DNA of 64,000 nt, from NCBI GenBank assembly GCA_020746105.1, contig CM036619.1, positions 14,484,238 through 14,548,237 on the forward strand, read 5' to 3'. The notes under the pieces were generated by a model. It was given only the letters and a program-made list of their open reading frames with translations. It was not told the DNA's origin and made no database searches. Origin of the DNA: Trogon surrucura. Taxonomy: Eukaryota > Chordata > Aves > Trogoniformes > Trogonidae. This document shows, in pieces, positions 25,301 through 37,387 of this stretch. The position numbers were made by a program, and so were the translations under genes. How positions within the stretch are numbered: the first letter of the stretch is position 1; every line of letters begins with the position of its first letter.

Positions 25301-27817
25301 TCAGTTAACTGATGAAAATCAGTAGCTAGAGCTTGTTAAGTGGTTTTACAGGAATGCAAAAGTGAATGGCCGTCAGCAACATTAGAGCAGTCACCCAAAA
25401 GAAAACTACAGGCAAGTTCAAGGCTTCGGTTTATGCCACCAGATAAATTAGCACTCCAAACACGCAACTCGCGGACAACTAGGGAAAGAGTTTTTTGAAC
25501 TATTCAGTATCTTAATGGAAAGGAAAAATACCATAAACCGCATATGTGCAAGCTCTCCAAGACATCCAACAGTCTAAGACTGGACAGCAGCTAAATCTTG
25601 CGGCTTCCAGTTTACTTTTGTCATAAGAATTGAACAAGTTAATATGCACTGCAATTACATTAGCAATTACACTAGTAACACATGGAAATTTTTGCTACAC
25701 AAAGAAACATTTCCATCTTTAAATACATAAGGAAGATTCTTAAAGCAAGTTACTGTATGAATAAATGGAAAATTCTCAAGTATTTTTCTCGCTCAGAATT
25801 ATTTCTGTGTACTATATAAGAATAAAAGTAGACAAAAGCTGGACTGTTTTTGTTGTTATTTAAGTGACATTATGCCGAATAAGGACGGAACAACAGTTAC
25901 AAAAGAGTGACTGCTGTTGAGTGAAAAATGAATGGCTCGCTATGTGGTTTATAAGGCATTCAGGCAATAAATGAAATAAAACCGCTTAACTCCTCAGCTG
26001 AAGGAATAAGTTGTAGCTTCAGGCATGTTGACTTCAGTCTCCCAAACATATTCTCCGTTCCAAGAAGTCACATTACACACCTTTCTTTACCTGAGCATCT
26101 TTGTCAAAGGGAAGGAAACACAAGCTGGAACTTATACCAGCTCTTCCTACGCCTTGGCAAAGAGTACTTTTTTTTAAAAGACAAACAAACTCTTAAAGCT
26201 CTATTAAATTGTAAACAGTTAACCAACTGCATGAAGAGTTTACTGCAAGGGGTGGCAACCTTGAGAAAAGAAAGGACTTGAAAACATCTCATTAAGTGTA
26301 GCAAGAGGTATTTTTATTTTGTGAACATGGAGTAGAGACTTCATAGCATCTCATTCAATAACATAACAGTTATTTTGGGCAAAGGCAATAGTCCACACCA
26401 CTGACAGCATTCAGCAGCTGATGCTTGCTCAAAGAGTATAAGAACAAGGGAAGTATTGTTCTTCATTCATCAAGTACACCAACTCTAGCTTCTGCTGGTG
26501 TGATGATTGTGGAAGAAACTCTCTCTGACCTTCGTTTCATTGTATTAATAGTTGGAGAATTCTCTCTCTTGAATATGACCAATTAAATCAATGTGGGTGT
26601 TGCTTTTTTGTGTTGGGTTTTGTTTGTTGTTGGTTTGGGTTTGTTTTTTTTTTAAGAGTGGAGAGAAGAGTATGGTTTTATCTTGCAAAACTTTCTGCAG
26701 ATGGACTTCAATCCACAATCCTGTTTTGCAAATCTTAACCATATGTATTCAGACTGAAACACACAGAGAGACGACTAACCATATGCTTTGCTTTATTGGC
26801 TCATTAAGTCACAAACATGCTGGACCTCATTTCTGACCAGAACTGATGTGCTGAACATTAGGAACATGATTTTCTTCATTCACCTCACATCGCCGGTTTG
26901 ATATATCACTGCTTACACGTGTCCCTAAGTTCTGGGAGAGGCTTGTAAAACGCTTGCAGATTCCCAAACACCCACGACTGTAGGCTTCCCCAGCACGCGA
27001 GTGCCACGCAGACTGGACAGCACTGCTGCTTGCATTTACCAGAACTCGAAAGCCTCAGGTTGCCTCTGAATGTGCTCATGAATAATGCATTATACAAGGC
27101 GCTTCAGAAGAGACGCAGGATCAAATTCTACTCCCAGTTATGCCTATGTAGTCTCATATCAAAGGGATTACACAGATAGAAAGTTGAGAGAAACATCTTC
27201 CTTCAGAAATCATAAAACCGCATGGGCATTCTTCCTCCCTCCTTCCTTGAGCAACAGGATAAATTTTCTCTAGAACGCAAGCCACTGTCAACACAACCCA
27301 ACAAATATTTAAGCCTAACATCATAGCAGTAGCTTTTAATGCCCACAAAGCAGATTTTTTTTTAAAATCTTCATAAACAGTCTGTGACATTTAACAATCC
27401 TGTCCAACGCTGTATGATTTAAGTGTTACAACAGCTACTGTTCCAACAAATTAAAAAATACATTCCACACAATCTCAGTATTACAGTTAGTTGTTGAAAC
27501 TCACTTGATTACATAAAGGACATTCCCAGCAATTTCTGACCAGTACTTTCATGTAAATAAAAGTTTAAAAAAAATAAAAATTGTTCCATATAACTCATTT
27601 TAAGACACCTGAATTTGCAAAAAGATTTATGCTATTTGAGATACTAAGTTGAAAGAGCACACATGAACACATAATCCTATATCCCTTAGAGACCAGCTCA
27701 TTTCAGTAATATCGGATCCACAACCTACCAAGAGGAAAATAACACTTGCACTTGCAATAAGAAAGTCTATTTCTGCATATCAGAGTGAAAAGCTCCATCT
27801 CCTTATTTATGACTTAC
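22323..27817 (-). other. COL14A1: COL14A1 intron between signal-peptide and FN3 exons
   Basis: About 5.5 kb with donor gtaagt and acceptor ccacttgcag. No gene or clear mobile element is recognised in it. Confidence 0.9.
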
Positions 27818-27905
27818 CTTGGCCATGGGCATCACTGATGAAGAAAGCTGCGATGGCTAAAACAGCCAAGAAGAAAGAGCTCTGTATCTCATACCGACAA
27901 AGCAT
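27818..27905 (-). CDS. COL14A1: COL14A1 first coding exon (start codon and signal peptide)
   Basis: This 88-nt coding part holds the start codon and residues 1-29. The N-terminus is MLCRYEIQSS, followed by a hydrophobic core (FFLAVLAIAAFFI) and a small-residue cleavage region SDAHG/Q. This is a classic secretory signal peptide, as expected for an extracellular matrix collagen. The ATG was chosen because it is the in-frame Met before the hydrophobic core, has A at -3, and the exon then splices in frame (CAA G/gtaagt) to the FN3 exon. The acceptor upstream (tatgtgttttcag, exon start 27933) leaves a 28-nt 5' UTR piece, so at least one non-coding exon must lie further right. The gene reads from right to left across the window. 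Confidence 0.95.
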
Positions 27906-27933
27906 CTTCCCAACAGACACAGTATCAGCAAGT
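27906..27933 (-). other. COL14A1: COL14A1 5' UTR segment of the ATG exon
   Basis: These 28 nt lie between the splice acceptor (pyrimidine-rich tract then cag) and the ATG at 27905. No upstream ATG falls within them. The acceptor shows that the transcript starts in an upstream exon, most simply in the CpG island at 30.4-31.9 kb. Confidence 0.8.
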
Positions 27934-30408
27934 CTGAAAACACATAGAATAAGAAGACTTATTAAATCTGCAAAGAAAAGGCATCCACTTCAATGAAAAG
28001 CGTGGGCAAAATCTGGATTCCATTAAAAAAAAATATTAGGAATTTGCCATAGACATCCGTGGAGCCAAGATTCCACCCTGACAGCAGTTTTATAACTAAA
28101 GCATGATCTGGGCCACTCAACAATTCTGAAAATTTGGCCCATGCACAAAGAAAATATTTATTCTTTACTACACATACATAAGTGTTGGAAGTAGAGTTTT
28201 GCAAAACACGGTAAAATAGGTACCTCTATACAATCCAGTGTTGCAGGCACCTTATCAAGATACCTGTAGCAGAGAACTCTGAAGCATTCAATAACAAAGC
28301 AGGACTAAAACTGTTATCTACTTTATATCCAGAAAACATCCAGACGGGGATATTAAATTATATATTTCAGGATTCTGTAATACTAAAAATGAGACGAGAA
28401 CTGCCTTGCAAGCCTACCATAATACAGCAAATGCATGTACTCAATAACCCCAGTGAAATAATCAATTATCCATTCAAATGAGCAATTTTGCACATGGTCA
28501 AAAACAGCAGAACTTTGTTCTGAAGAAGCATAAGTCCCCTTCTCACTGCCCTCTACAGCCTACTCTATTTTTCCTCTTTCTACCTTACTCAATTTATTCT
28601 GTGCTCTCTGTTATACTACCTGGCACACAGAGCACCTAAAACAGAGAGAGCTCAGAAGGCATGCAGAGCATCATCTGAGTAAGCACTACTTCTATTTGTA
28701 GGCAATACCATGGTCAAAAATATTTACTTCATTGGTTAGAAACATCAACACTTCAGAGTGCAACACTACTGAATACTCGAGCCAGTCCTAGGTGAAGTAG
28801 CTGGGCTGCAGAAAGCAGTCCTGGTGCCAAGGAACAAGTTACAGAAGGGATAATTTATCTGTCCACAGAAGCTAGGTTAAGAACAGTAAAAATTTCATTA
28901 TCTGAACTTGGCCTTTAACACTTCCCAGCACAGTTATTCAACTTATACAGAAGTACCTCTCAAGATACAGCAACGTGTTCATAATATTGTGCAGGTAAAC
29001 GTTTCTCTATGACTTGACTTTAGTAGATTTTTTGGAACAAGAAGAAGAATTTTTGCTGCCCTCTCCTGTTAGCATTTTATGGAAGAATGAAATTAAGATA
29101 ATTAATAGTAGATTTCTTGCTGTGAAGAGTCAGCATTTGAACGTTTAGTAAATCTTGTTTTACATATTACTGTGTTGCAGGTCCCTCCCATGTACTTCTT
29201 CTGTTATTTTCTCTAATATTTCCAACACAGCATCACTAGATCTGCCTTCCATGCTTTCACCGTCTTCTGAGGAAAGCACAAAGCAAGTGGTTCAATCACC
29301 GTCTAATAGAGGAGGCAGACTGTAGTACCTCAACCACTATTAAACAGTTAAGAGGATGAGACTTGTGTCTCCAAGTATTTACAACTTGCCACAGTTATCC
29401 CCGGACTTGCTAGGTCTACTGTTGTAAATCCCAGTCCTGAATGCTTGGTGTGACACCTAGAAATATACAGGGAGCTCAATCATTGTGATTTCCATCCCCA
29501 CAGTAAGTTACCTAAGCTTTAGCCAAATCATCGGCCAATTTCACGCTACTTAGCCATGTATTTCAAATCTACCTATTACATGATAAATCTCTCAAGAGAG
29601 GGGCAAATAGCTATATCTAATAACACAGATGTGCACCAGAAACTTAGGTATCATTACATCCAGTTCTTAGGGCACATCCACCAGGTGGAATTCAGAAACC
29701 TGAACGAAGTGCTCAGGCTTCCTACCATATGAATACAAGGAGTCAGACACCCCAGGACTATATCCAGACCAGTTAGCAGACAGCTGCAGACAGGCAAGAG
29801 GAAGAATGAAGAGAGTTAAGTCTTAAACAGTGTATAATCCACCCCTTGTGTATTTCTCATTGGGTATCGAATCCTCACTCAGGAATACAACCTAGAACAA
29901 GTAAATGTAGACTCTTCAAAGAGCAGCATACAACTCATTTTCCTATGCAGTCACCACTGATGATGTACAGATTCCTTTCCATGTCATAACCCAGACACCA
30001 AAATATTCTCTCACCGTAGTGTCTCAATTGCCCATCTGCCAGACCCAATACAAACCCTCCTCCCAACTAGGAGCTATAAATCTGACAGGTAATCCTGTGG
30101 AGAAACACTCTACTGCTGAAAAGTCTTTGGGCAGATAAGATTTATTGGGATACACACAACCGGTGCTGGATAAACTAGACACAAGTTCACCTCTGCAACA
30201 ACCCACACCTGAAGGCTGGACTTGATGATCTCAGAGGTCTTTTCCAGCCTCAACAATTCTGTGATTCTGTTCACAGAACTGGAAAAGGCAACCACCAGCC
30301 TGTAGCCACTTCGTGGCTGACATCATCTGGGAATAAAAAAAGAAATATCCTATTCCTCCTATTTTTCACATATCTCACTTTTTATTGACTATTTGGCAAA
30401 ACGGTTAC
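27934..30408 (-). other. COL14A1: Inferred COL14A1 first intron
   Basis: About 2.5 kb between the acceptor at 27933 and the proposed donor at 30408. It holds one short CR1 tail. The right-hand limit depends on the inferred exon 1. Confidence 0.5.
30213..30270 (+). mobile_element. Short CR1 3' tail near the CpG island
   Basis: AGGCTGGACTTGATGATCTC, then TCTTTTCCAGCCTCAACAAT and TCTGTGATTCTGT. It is the same tail type as the CR1 ending at 41718. It lies about 140 bp inside the inferred first intron of COL14A1, beside the candidate exon 1 donor. Confidence 0.85.
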
Positions 30409-31698
30409 CTGACGGCACAGCCCTGGCAGCAGAGCTCAAACCCTGCCCAGCCAAGAGCCCTGACACCCGGCGAGCTCCTCTCCCCAGCGGGCTCCGGGAC
30501 CCGCACCCGCCCGGGCCTGGGAAAGGTCCCTTCTCCCGAGGGAACAACCCGCCCTTGGCACCTCCCAGCCCGGGAGAACCGCGACGGACACCTCCGAGCT
30601 CCGCACCAGCCCGGCTGCAGCAGCGCGCCCAGCCCAGGCTCAGCCCCGGCACCCTGCCCCACGGCAGCCGTCCCACCGGCTCGTTATGGAGCGGCGTGAC
30701 CCTGCGCCCACCCGCTGCCCGGGCCGACCCCGCTGCCGGGCGAGAGGCAGAGCGGGACCTGCCCCAGCGCCGCCGCGGCCTCCGGGGAGCCGCCGGGCCC
30801 GCCGCCATGACACCGCCCCCGCACGGGCCGGGCGGGAAGGCGGCCGAGGGGCCGGTGGCGGGGCGGAGACGCCGCCCCGGCTCTCGCAGTCCGCCGGGCG
30901 TGCTGTGTTCGCCTGCCCGCAGACCCCGCGACGCGGCTGCAAACCCAGCCTGAGGGGCTGCGCCTGACCACCGCCCCTCTCCCCCGAGTCCCCTTCGGGG
31001 CGCTCCCTGCCGCCAGCGCCCGCGGGCTCCCATGTGAAAGCCCACGACAGTTGAGAAGGGGGCAGCTCGTTGCCTCCGACGGGCTGAGGCGAAGGACGGG
31101 CGCTATGGGACCCGGGGCTGCCCGCCGGGACTGCCGCCGCGGCCGGGGGCGAGCTCCCCGGCCCGGGAGCCGCCCGCTGCAGCAGCAGCCCCGGCGCCGG
31201 GCCTGGGGAGCCGCGGGGAGCGACCCGCCCCGACGTGCCGCGGGAGGGAGGGAGGGAGGATGCACCCGGGGAGGCTGGGGGGGCGCGGGCAGCAGACGGA
31301 CCCGCCGTTTTAAATTGTGACTGGTTATTTTTTAAAATTAGTGTGTTTTTTTTTTTTAAGTTAGGAGTTTCTGATGGGCTCCGTCCTCCCCCTCCACGCC
31401 CTATCTTCACCTTTTTCCATCCCTCCATCTCCTCCCTCGCCCTCCGGAGGTGCCGGGCAGGTGGGCGGGAAGCTCTCCCGCTCCTGCTGCCCCTGACCCC
31501 CAGCGGGAGACCAAGCGGAGCTCACACCGACCTGCGCGGGCATCGGCGGGGCCGCTCTCAGGCGGGGCCGGGGGCGTCGAGGCGGCTGCGGGAGAGACGC
31601 GTCCCTCCGCTCTTCCCCTCCCTGCGCCGCATCCGATGAGGCGAAAGGGTAGAGAAAGGAGGCGGGCAATTATAGAGCAGAAGGTGGAAAGAAGGCGG

Positions 31699-31735
<37 letters not shown>

Positions 31736-31925
31736 CGGAATTGAAAAGAAAGGAAAAAAAAAAAAAAGGCCTGAGCGATGCCGGAGATCCAACCCCCCGA
31801 GCCCGATCTCGGCGGCGGGGGCGCGGCCAGGTGCGCGGGAGGCCGGGCCGGGCTCAGGGACGGAGGAAAGGAGGGACGGAGGGAGGGGGATCTCGGGCCG
31901 CGTTACATGTGCAGGTGCTCTGGTT
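30395..31925 (-). promoter_or_regulatory. COL14A1: CpG island, likely COL14A1 promoter and non-coding exon 1
   Basis: This is a 1.5-kb block of very high G+C and dense CpG in an otherwise AT-rich region, and the only full-sized CpG island in the window. It lies 2.5-4 kb upstream of the COL14A1 ATG exon. On the minus strand its inner edge has a strong donor, GTCAG/gtaacc (last exon base 30409), which could splice to the acceptor at 27933. The many long open frames inside on both strands are expected by chance in GC-rich DNA without stop codons and show no recognisable domain. It could also drive a plus-strand non-coding transcript. The promoter assignment is inference from position and composition. 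Confidence 0.6.
31700..31735. repeat. Run of 36 G in the CpG island
   Basis: An uninterrupted G homopolymer of 36 bases is flanked by G/C-rich sequence and followed at 31754-31767 by a run of 14 A. On the minus (COL14A1) strand it is poly-C. Such a run can form G-quadruplexes, and its length is unreliable in assemblies. Confidence 0.95.
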
Positions 31926-33071
31926 TTCGGCGTCCTCTTTCTTCTCGTTTTGCTACCTTTTAACTCGTTTTCCTCTCTCCCCCAAGTTCCTCGTTCACTT
32001 CGTTGTAAATGATTTAGAAGGTGCCTACGCCGTAGCACGGCTTGGAATGCAAGTTTCCCCCCAGTGCCGGGTATTGCGATGTGTGGATTAGTGATTCATC
32101 AGGGAAATATTTATATTAAAGTGTTCCAGCACTTGTCTGGCTTAGTATAAGCCTTGATTAAAAGCGCCGTGGTGCATGTGCACGATTTTGCCGTATGGAT
32201 AGGCCCTGCAACGGGGACTATATTCGTACAGAAATGTGAGTTACCCTATGGTATACCCCACCGAATTGACAATTAAGGCTGCTGCTTGCAAAGTTTGTAA
32301 ATCCCAGTTTAAGAGGTGAACGAAAATATTGATTACAACGTGCCCGGACATCTGTATAAAATTGCAAATGAAATCACTGAAGGACTGCAGGTAGGAAACA
32401 ACAGGCATAGGTCAAAGAGAGATGTGCACCCTTTTTTTAATGTAAGTAGGAGCCCCTTCTAGGGAAGGGGAAGGCAGTAAGTCTCAGGGAAATGACTGTG
32501 ACCAACCCTGTAAACCAGTACCTCCTGTTGCTGAGTAGGATTCCCAGCCTTGCAGATTCTTGCTCAGTTTCACAGGGCACAGATATCTCTCCAGTGAAAT
32601 GGCAGAAGTGTTTGAGCTTTAAAGAAACTCTTTTAAGTCCAGTTGTTTTCTCTAGCAAAGGTTGAAAAGCATTCCTCGATCTAAAAAGCATCTGCCAGAT
32701 CCAGGAATCTGTGAGATCCTGTCTGACCCACAGTTATTCTGCTGCACTGCCAGCTGTGTGAAGGGCCAACACTTGCACCAGTCAAGAATAGAGTAACAAT
32801 TCCTGCAAGGTAACAGTTCCTCTGAAGCACTAGATTGTTCATATCATTGATGCTAAATGTGATAAATTTTGTACCTTTTTGGTCCCTAATTTATGTGTTC
32901 AGCTAAACAATAATATTGAAAAAAGACAAGAAAGCAGATGGATAGGTCTATTTGCAATGCCCTTGAAGGCTCAGTAAATGCAGAGAGATAAATCAGCCTA
33001 ATCCACGACTGCTTGCTGGCTCGCGTATTTCAGGGCAAGACAAGAAACAGTCTGCCAAAGGGAGAGTCTGG

Positions 33072-33116
33072 CTCCCTCTCTCTCTCTTTTTCTTTCCCTC
33101 CCTTCTTTCTTCTCCC
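33072..33116. repeat. Polypyrimidine tract
   Basis: A 45-base run made only of C and T, including (CT)n; possible triplex-forming sequence just upstream of COL14A1. Confidence 0.85.
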
Positions 33117-34342
33117 AGGACTTATAATGTAATATAATGTAGTATATGAAGTCCATGAGCACCATCCTGTGGTTGCATCTAAAAAGTCTTGAGGATCCCA
33201 CTGACGAGTAAATAGACTTTTTTTAACTCTGCAGCCTTCAGATTAATTTATACTTTAATTTTTAATCGTCTGTTTGTGTCAGAAATTAAGCTAACGTTTT
33301 AAGTTTATGCAGAGTATGGGCTTTCACACTAGGCTGATTTTATTAATCAGTTTATTCTCCTGATTTACAATGTTATTTTTACACTATTTGTCCACTTTTT
33401 AGAGTGATTCATGCTTGTTACATTTGATCTTAACTTTGCACGATTACAAGGAACAGCTCAGGTTGGTCAAAAGTTCAAGCTGAAAGTTAAAAGATAAAGG
33501 TCCCTTGAAAGAGTTCATATAAGTTGCACATATGGAAAAAGAGTAAGGTCACAATGTTAATGTACGAAGGATTTACCAATGTTTCCTTCTTGTTTTGAAT
33601 TGGCCAAGCCTCAGTGATCTCAGAAAAACCCAGTAATTTACAACCACCACGTTTTGAAAGTGTTCACACCAACAAGATATGGACCATCCTTTGCCTGGCT
33701 AGTAGAGATTCCATGGAATTTGTGTAAGTCAGTTTGCATGGGAATAATATTGAAAATACAGCTGGAAACAATTCCATTAATTCAACAAAAGAACAGAATT
33801 AGCGCAGGCTGGTGAGCTCAAAGTAAACTGGGCTGAAGATCTAATGATATGGTCAAACCACGTAATGTATCACAGACAGCAATATTTGTGGGAACTGAAT
33901 AGGAAATCAATGAGTGTTTTTTTGTGGCCGTGGGGAAGACTTACACTGCAATTATCAATCCCCATTTTTTTAATATCTTCTGCTTTTTAGAATACCCTTA
34001 GAATATTCCTCTGACTTTTTTCATGTACTAGTGAATGCAATGTTATTTGCTATGTCATTGTTCATAAGACTCAGGAAACAAGAATATCAAGTTTGGGGGA
34101 TATTTTTAAATTGCAAATAATTAGAAACTGATCAGATGTTGTATTCTTTTATTACAATAGTGTTTTTAAAGGTGATTAGTGTTTTTATCTCCTAAACTAA
34201 TACACCTTATGAAGACATGTACATTTTTAAATGCCTGCTCTCCCCCTCCCCAGCATCCAAAGACTCTATTCACATTTAAAGATTTTGACTATGGAACATC
34301 CATTTGCATGACTCAAACTAGTTCCTAGACCAAACAACAATT

Positions 34343-35091
34343 TCATAGAATCATAGAATGTTAGGGATTGGAAGGGACCTCGAAAGATCATCAAGTCCAA
34401 TCCCCCTGCCAGAGCAGGAGCGCCTAGATTATGCTACACAGAAACGTGTCCAGGCAGGTCTTGAATGTCTCCAGAGAAGGAGACTCCACAACCTCTCTGG
34501 GCAGCCTGTTCCAGGGCTCCGTCACCCTCACTGAGAAGAAGTTTCTTCTCGAGTTTAAGCGGAACCTCTTCTGTTCCAGTTTCAGCCCATTACCCCTTGT
34601 CCTATCAGTGGTTGTCACCGAGAAGAGCCTGGCTCCATCCTCGTGACACTCACCCTTGATATATTTGTAAACATTAATGAGGTCACCCCTCAGTCTCCTC
34701 TTCTCCAAGCTAAAGAGCCCCAGCTCCCTCAGCCTTTCCTCATAAGGGAGATGCTCCACTCCCTTAATCATCCTAGTTGCCCTGTGCTGGACTCTCTCCA
34801 GCAGTTCCCTGTCTTTCTTGAACTGAGGGGCCCAGAACTGGACACAGTATTCCAGATGGGGTCTCACCAGGGCAGAGTAGAGGGGAAGGAGAACCTCTCT
34901 CGACCTACTAACCACCCCCCTTCTAATACACCCCAGGATGCCATTGGCCTTCCTGGCCACAAGGGCACAGTGCTGGCTCATGGCCATCCTGCTGTCCACC
35001 AAGACTCCCAGGTCCCTTTCCCCTACACTACTCTCTAATAAGTCATTCCCCAACTTATACTGGAACCTGGGGTTGTTCCTACCCAGATGCA
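34343..35091 (-). mobile_element. CR1 LINE with a long intact ORF2 C-terminus
   Basis: It begins TCATAGAATCATAGAATGTT and runs 750 bp. On the minus strand the frame from 35143 to 34424 is open for 239 codons. From [15 protein letters not shown] onward it is the CR1 ORF2 C-terminal region ([46 protein letters not shown]); only the first ~20 codons are flanking sequence. An uninterrupted frame of this length points to a fairly recent insertion. The endonuclease and reverse-transcriptase core are missing, so it cannot move on its own. Confidence 0.95.
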
Positions 35092-36084
35092 ATTTGTGGA
35101 TTTTTAAATTTTGTTTTTCACTCTTAAAAGAACTAGAGAACACAAAAACAGAGTTAATGCTTGCAGTAAAGCATAGCTGACTTTTGCTTTACAATTTGCA
35201 ATTATTATTAAATGTAATAGTACATAAAATGCTCTTTGAGAAGTGGTTTGCCAGGATCACTCTGTCAACCCTTGGAATAATTAAGGGTGCTCTCATGTGC
35301 TGAGAGATTGGTGAAGGACTTGGGTCTGTATTCTTCCCAAATTAAAAATAGAGAAAAAATATTTTAATAACCATTCACTGTAATTATGATACATGGTCTC
35401 CAACATATTAACCATGCTTACTTTTTATAGTTTATCTTCATTAGTAAAGACAATTTCACAGTTATTTTGTGACATGAATATGTAGTGAAGTGACTTCTGA
35501 AAAGACCGTCTACTTTTTGCAAAATATTTTTCTAGGGACTTTCTTTGTGCTACAGCTATTTCTCTGATATCAGCCCCACCAATGTGCCTTGTTACAGCTC
35601 TATTTCTAGGCGGGAACTGCCAGAGTAGTCCAGCTTTGCTTCACTATCAGTTGGCATGTCTGATGAGTCATTTTCATTTCCTTGATACTTTTTAGGAGAT
35701 TTCAGTGCTGTCAGCACTTTAGTGAGCTGCTGGATTTATTCATCTAAAGCTTATTACACATAATGAGGTAAGTGAAAGGGATATGTAGGAAGCCAGATTG
35801 ATGCCATGGCCACTGAAGTGTAACCTTTCATGTTTAGGGCTGGCCCTGCTCCTCCAAATGTGCAAGAAAGGGAGCAAAACCGGAGCAAAAGGAGCACAGG
35901 CAGATGGAAAAATGCAGATATTTCTTGGTCTTGTATTTTTCTTTTCTCTCAGTATGAGAGTTCCAGAAGGTAATGGGAAGAATGACGAGCTTAGTATTTC
36001 ATAAAGTTAATTTTTCATTCTGCAGTCAGATTAAACCCCTTTAGATTTGTGAGGTGATGTACTAGGTTTGCCTGGCTGCTTTTT

Positions 36085-36720
36085 GGTGGCAGAGCGGGTG
36101 GGGGGGGCTGTAGCGGTGGCTTCTGCAAGAAGCAGTTAGAAGTTTCCCCTAAGTCTGATAGAGCCAATGCCAGCCAGATCCAACGACAGCCCCACCGCTG
36201 GCCAAGGCTGAGCCTATCAGTGATGATAGGATAGGAATGCCTCTGTGAAAACATACTTAAGAAACGGGGGAAAAAAGAACTGTGCCACATAACAACTGGC
36301 AGAGAGACAGAGGAGTGAGAATATGTGAAGACACCAAGGTCAGCGGAAAAATGGGGGAACGGTGTGCTCCAGGTACTGGAACAGAAAGCCCCCTGGGTCA
36401 TGGTGAAGACCACGGTGAAGCAGGCTGTCCTCCTGCAGCCCATGGGTGTGATGGGGTGTAGATGTCCACCTGTGGCCTGTGGAGGACCCCACACCGGAGC
36501 GGGTGGATGCCTGAAGGGGGCTGGAGCAGGTTGCTGCCAGAGCCTGTAGCCCCTGGAGAGAGAGAAGCCCACGCCCGAGCAGGTTGCCAACACAACATAG
36601 TTGCTGAGCCCCTTTCTGGCCCATGCTGAGAAACAGAGCTGTGTAAGCAAGGAGACATGAACAAGCATTGAGCTCCCTCTTCTCAGCCCCTTATCCAGAT
36701 CCATGTAGGGAGGGAGTTTA
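36085..36720 (-). repeat. GC-rich interspersed repeat, possibly LTR-derived
   Basis: This block stands out from its AT-rich surroundings and reads on the minus strand through GGCTCAGCCTTGGCCAGCGG and GAAGCCACCGCTACAGCC, phrases I associate with a common bird retroviral-type LTR or related repeat. A minus frame of 267 codons (36818-36015) crosses it but contains no retroviral or other recognisable domain, so I treat it as non-coding. Edges and family are uncertain: I could not see clear TG...CA ends or target-site duplications. Confidence 0.4.
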
Positions 36721-37019
36721 GCCACACATTGTAGTCCATGAGCAGCAGGGAGGCTGAGTTCAGCCTGCTGAGAAACTGGAGCCTCAGCCACTAAATCCTG
36801 CACCCACAGCCTCCTCACAGCTGCAATGAAAAGTCAATCCGTGGGAGAACTGATGTTATTCTCTCTGATGAACCCATGTGCTTGCATGGTAGGAGCCCAT
36901 CTTACCTCACTGGGCAGGGAGAGCTCATGTGTGTTCGTTCTCCCTTTGGGCTTCAAGGAGAAGGAAGAGTTTCCTGGTCTATTGCTCATCAATGTTCTGG
37001 ACCCATGAGCACAACAGAG

Positions 37020-37386
37020 GATCACAGGAAGGCATCTCTGGAGAACATCTAGTTCTGTTCAAAGAGGGTCAGCTAGAGCAGGTTGGGCAGGGCCATGTCA
37101 GGTCAAGTTATGAGTGTCTCCAAGAATGGAGACTCCACAATCTCTCTGGCCAACCTGCTCCACACTTTCACAGTAAATAAAAAAGACAAAGGCATTTTCT
37201 TGTGCTCAGATGGAAATTAATGTGTTTCAATTCATATCAATTGCCTTTCACCCTGTTACTTGGTACAATGAGAAGAGTCTGTCTCGTTCTTCTTCACTCC
37301 GTCCCATCACCTATTTATCCATATGGATAAGATCCCCTCCCCTCCCCTCTCTGAACAGTCCCAGCTCTCTCAGCCTCTCTGTGAAA
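37020..37386 (-). mobile_element. CR1 LINE 3' fragment, diverged
   Basis: Complements of CR1 3' landmarks are visible: GAGAACATCTAGTTCTG, GAATGGAGACTCCACAATC, CAACCTGCTCCAC and CCCAGCTCTCTCAGCC. The terminal repeat is lost. It is followed immediately by a second minus-strand CR1 starting at 37388. Confidence 0.8.
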
Positions 37387-37387
37387 G

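Noticed and set aside
30389..32091. Long open frames on both strands in the CpG island (up to 262 codons)
   Set aside because: They overlap in many frames, are made of Pro/Arg/Gly/Ala-rich low-complexity sequence, and some run through the poly-G tract. GC-rich DNA lacks stop codons, and no domain is recognisable.
36015..36818. 267-codon minus-strand open frame
   Set aside because: It crosses a GC-rich repeat-like block and shows no protein family; treated as repeat, not gene.
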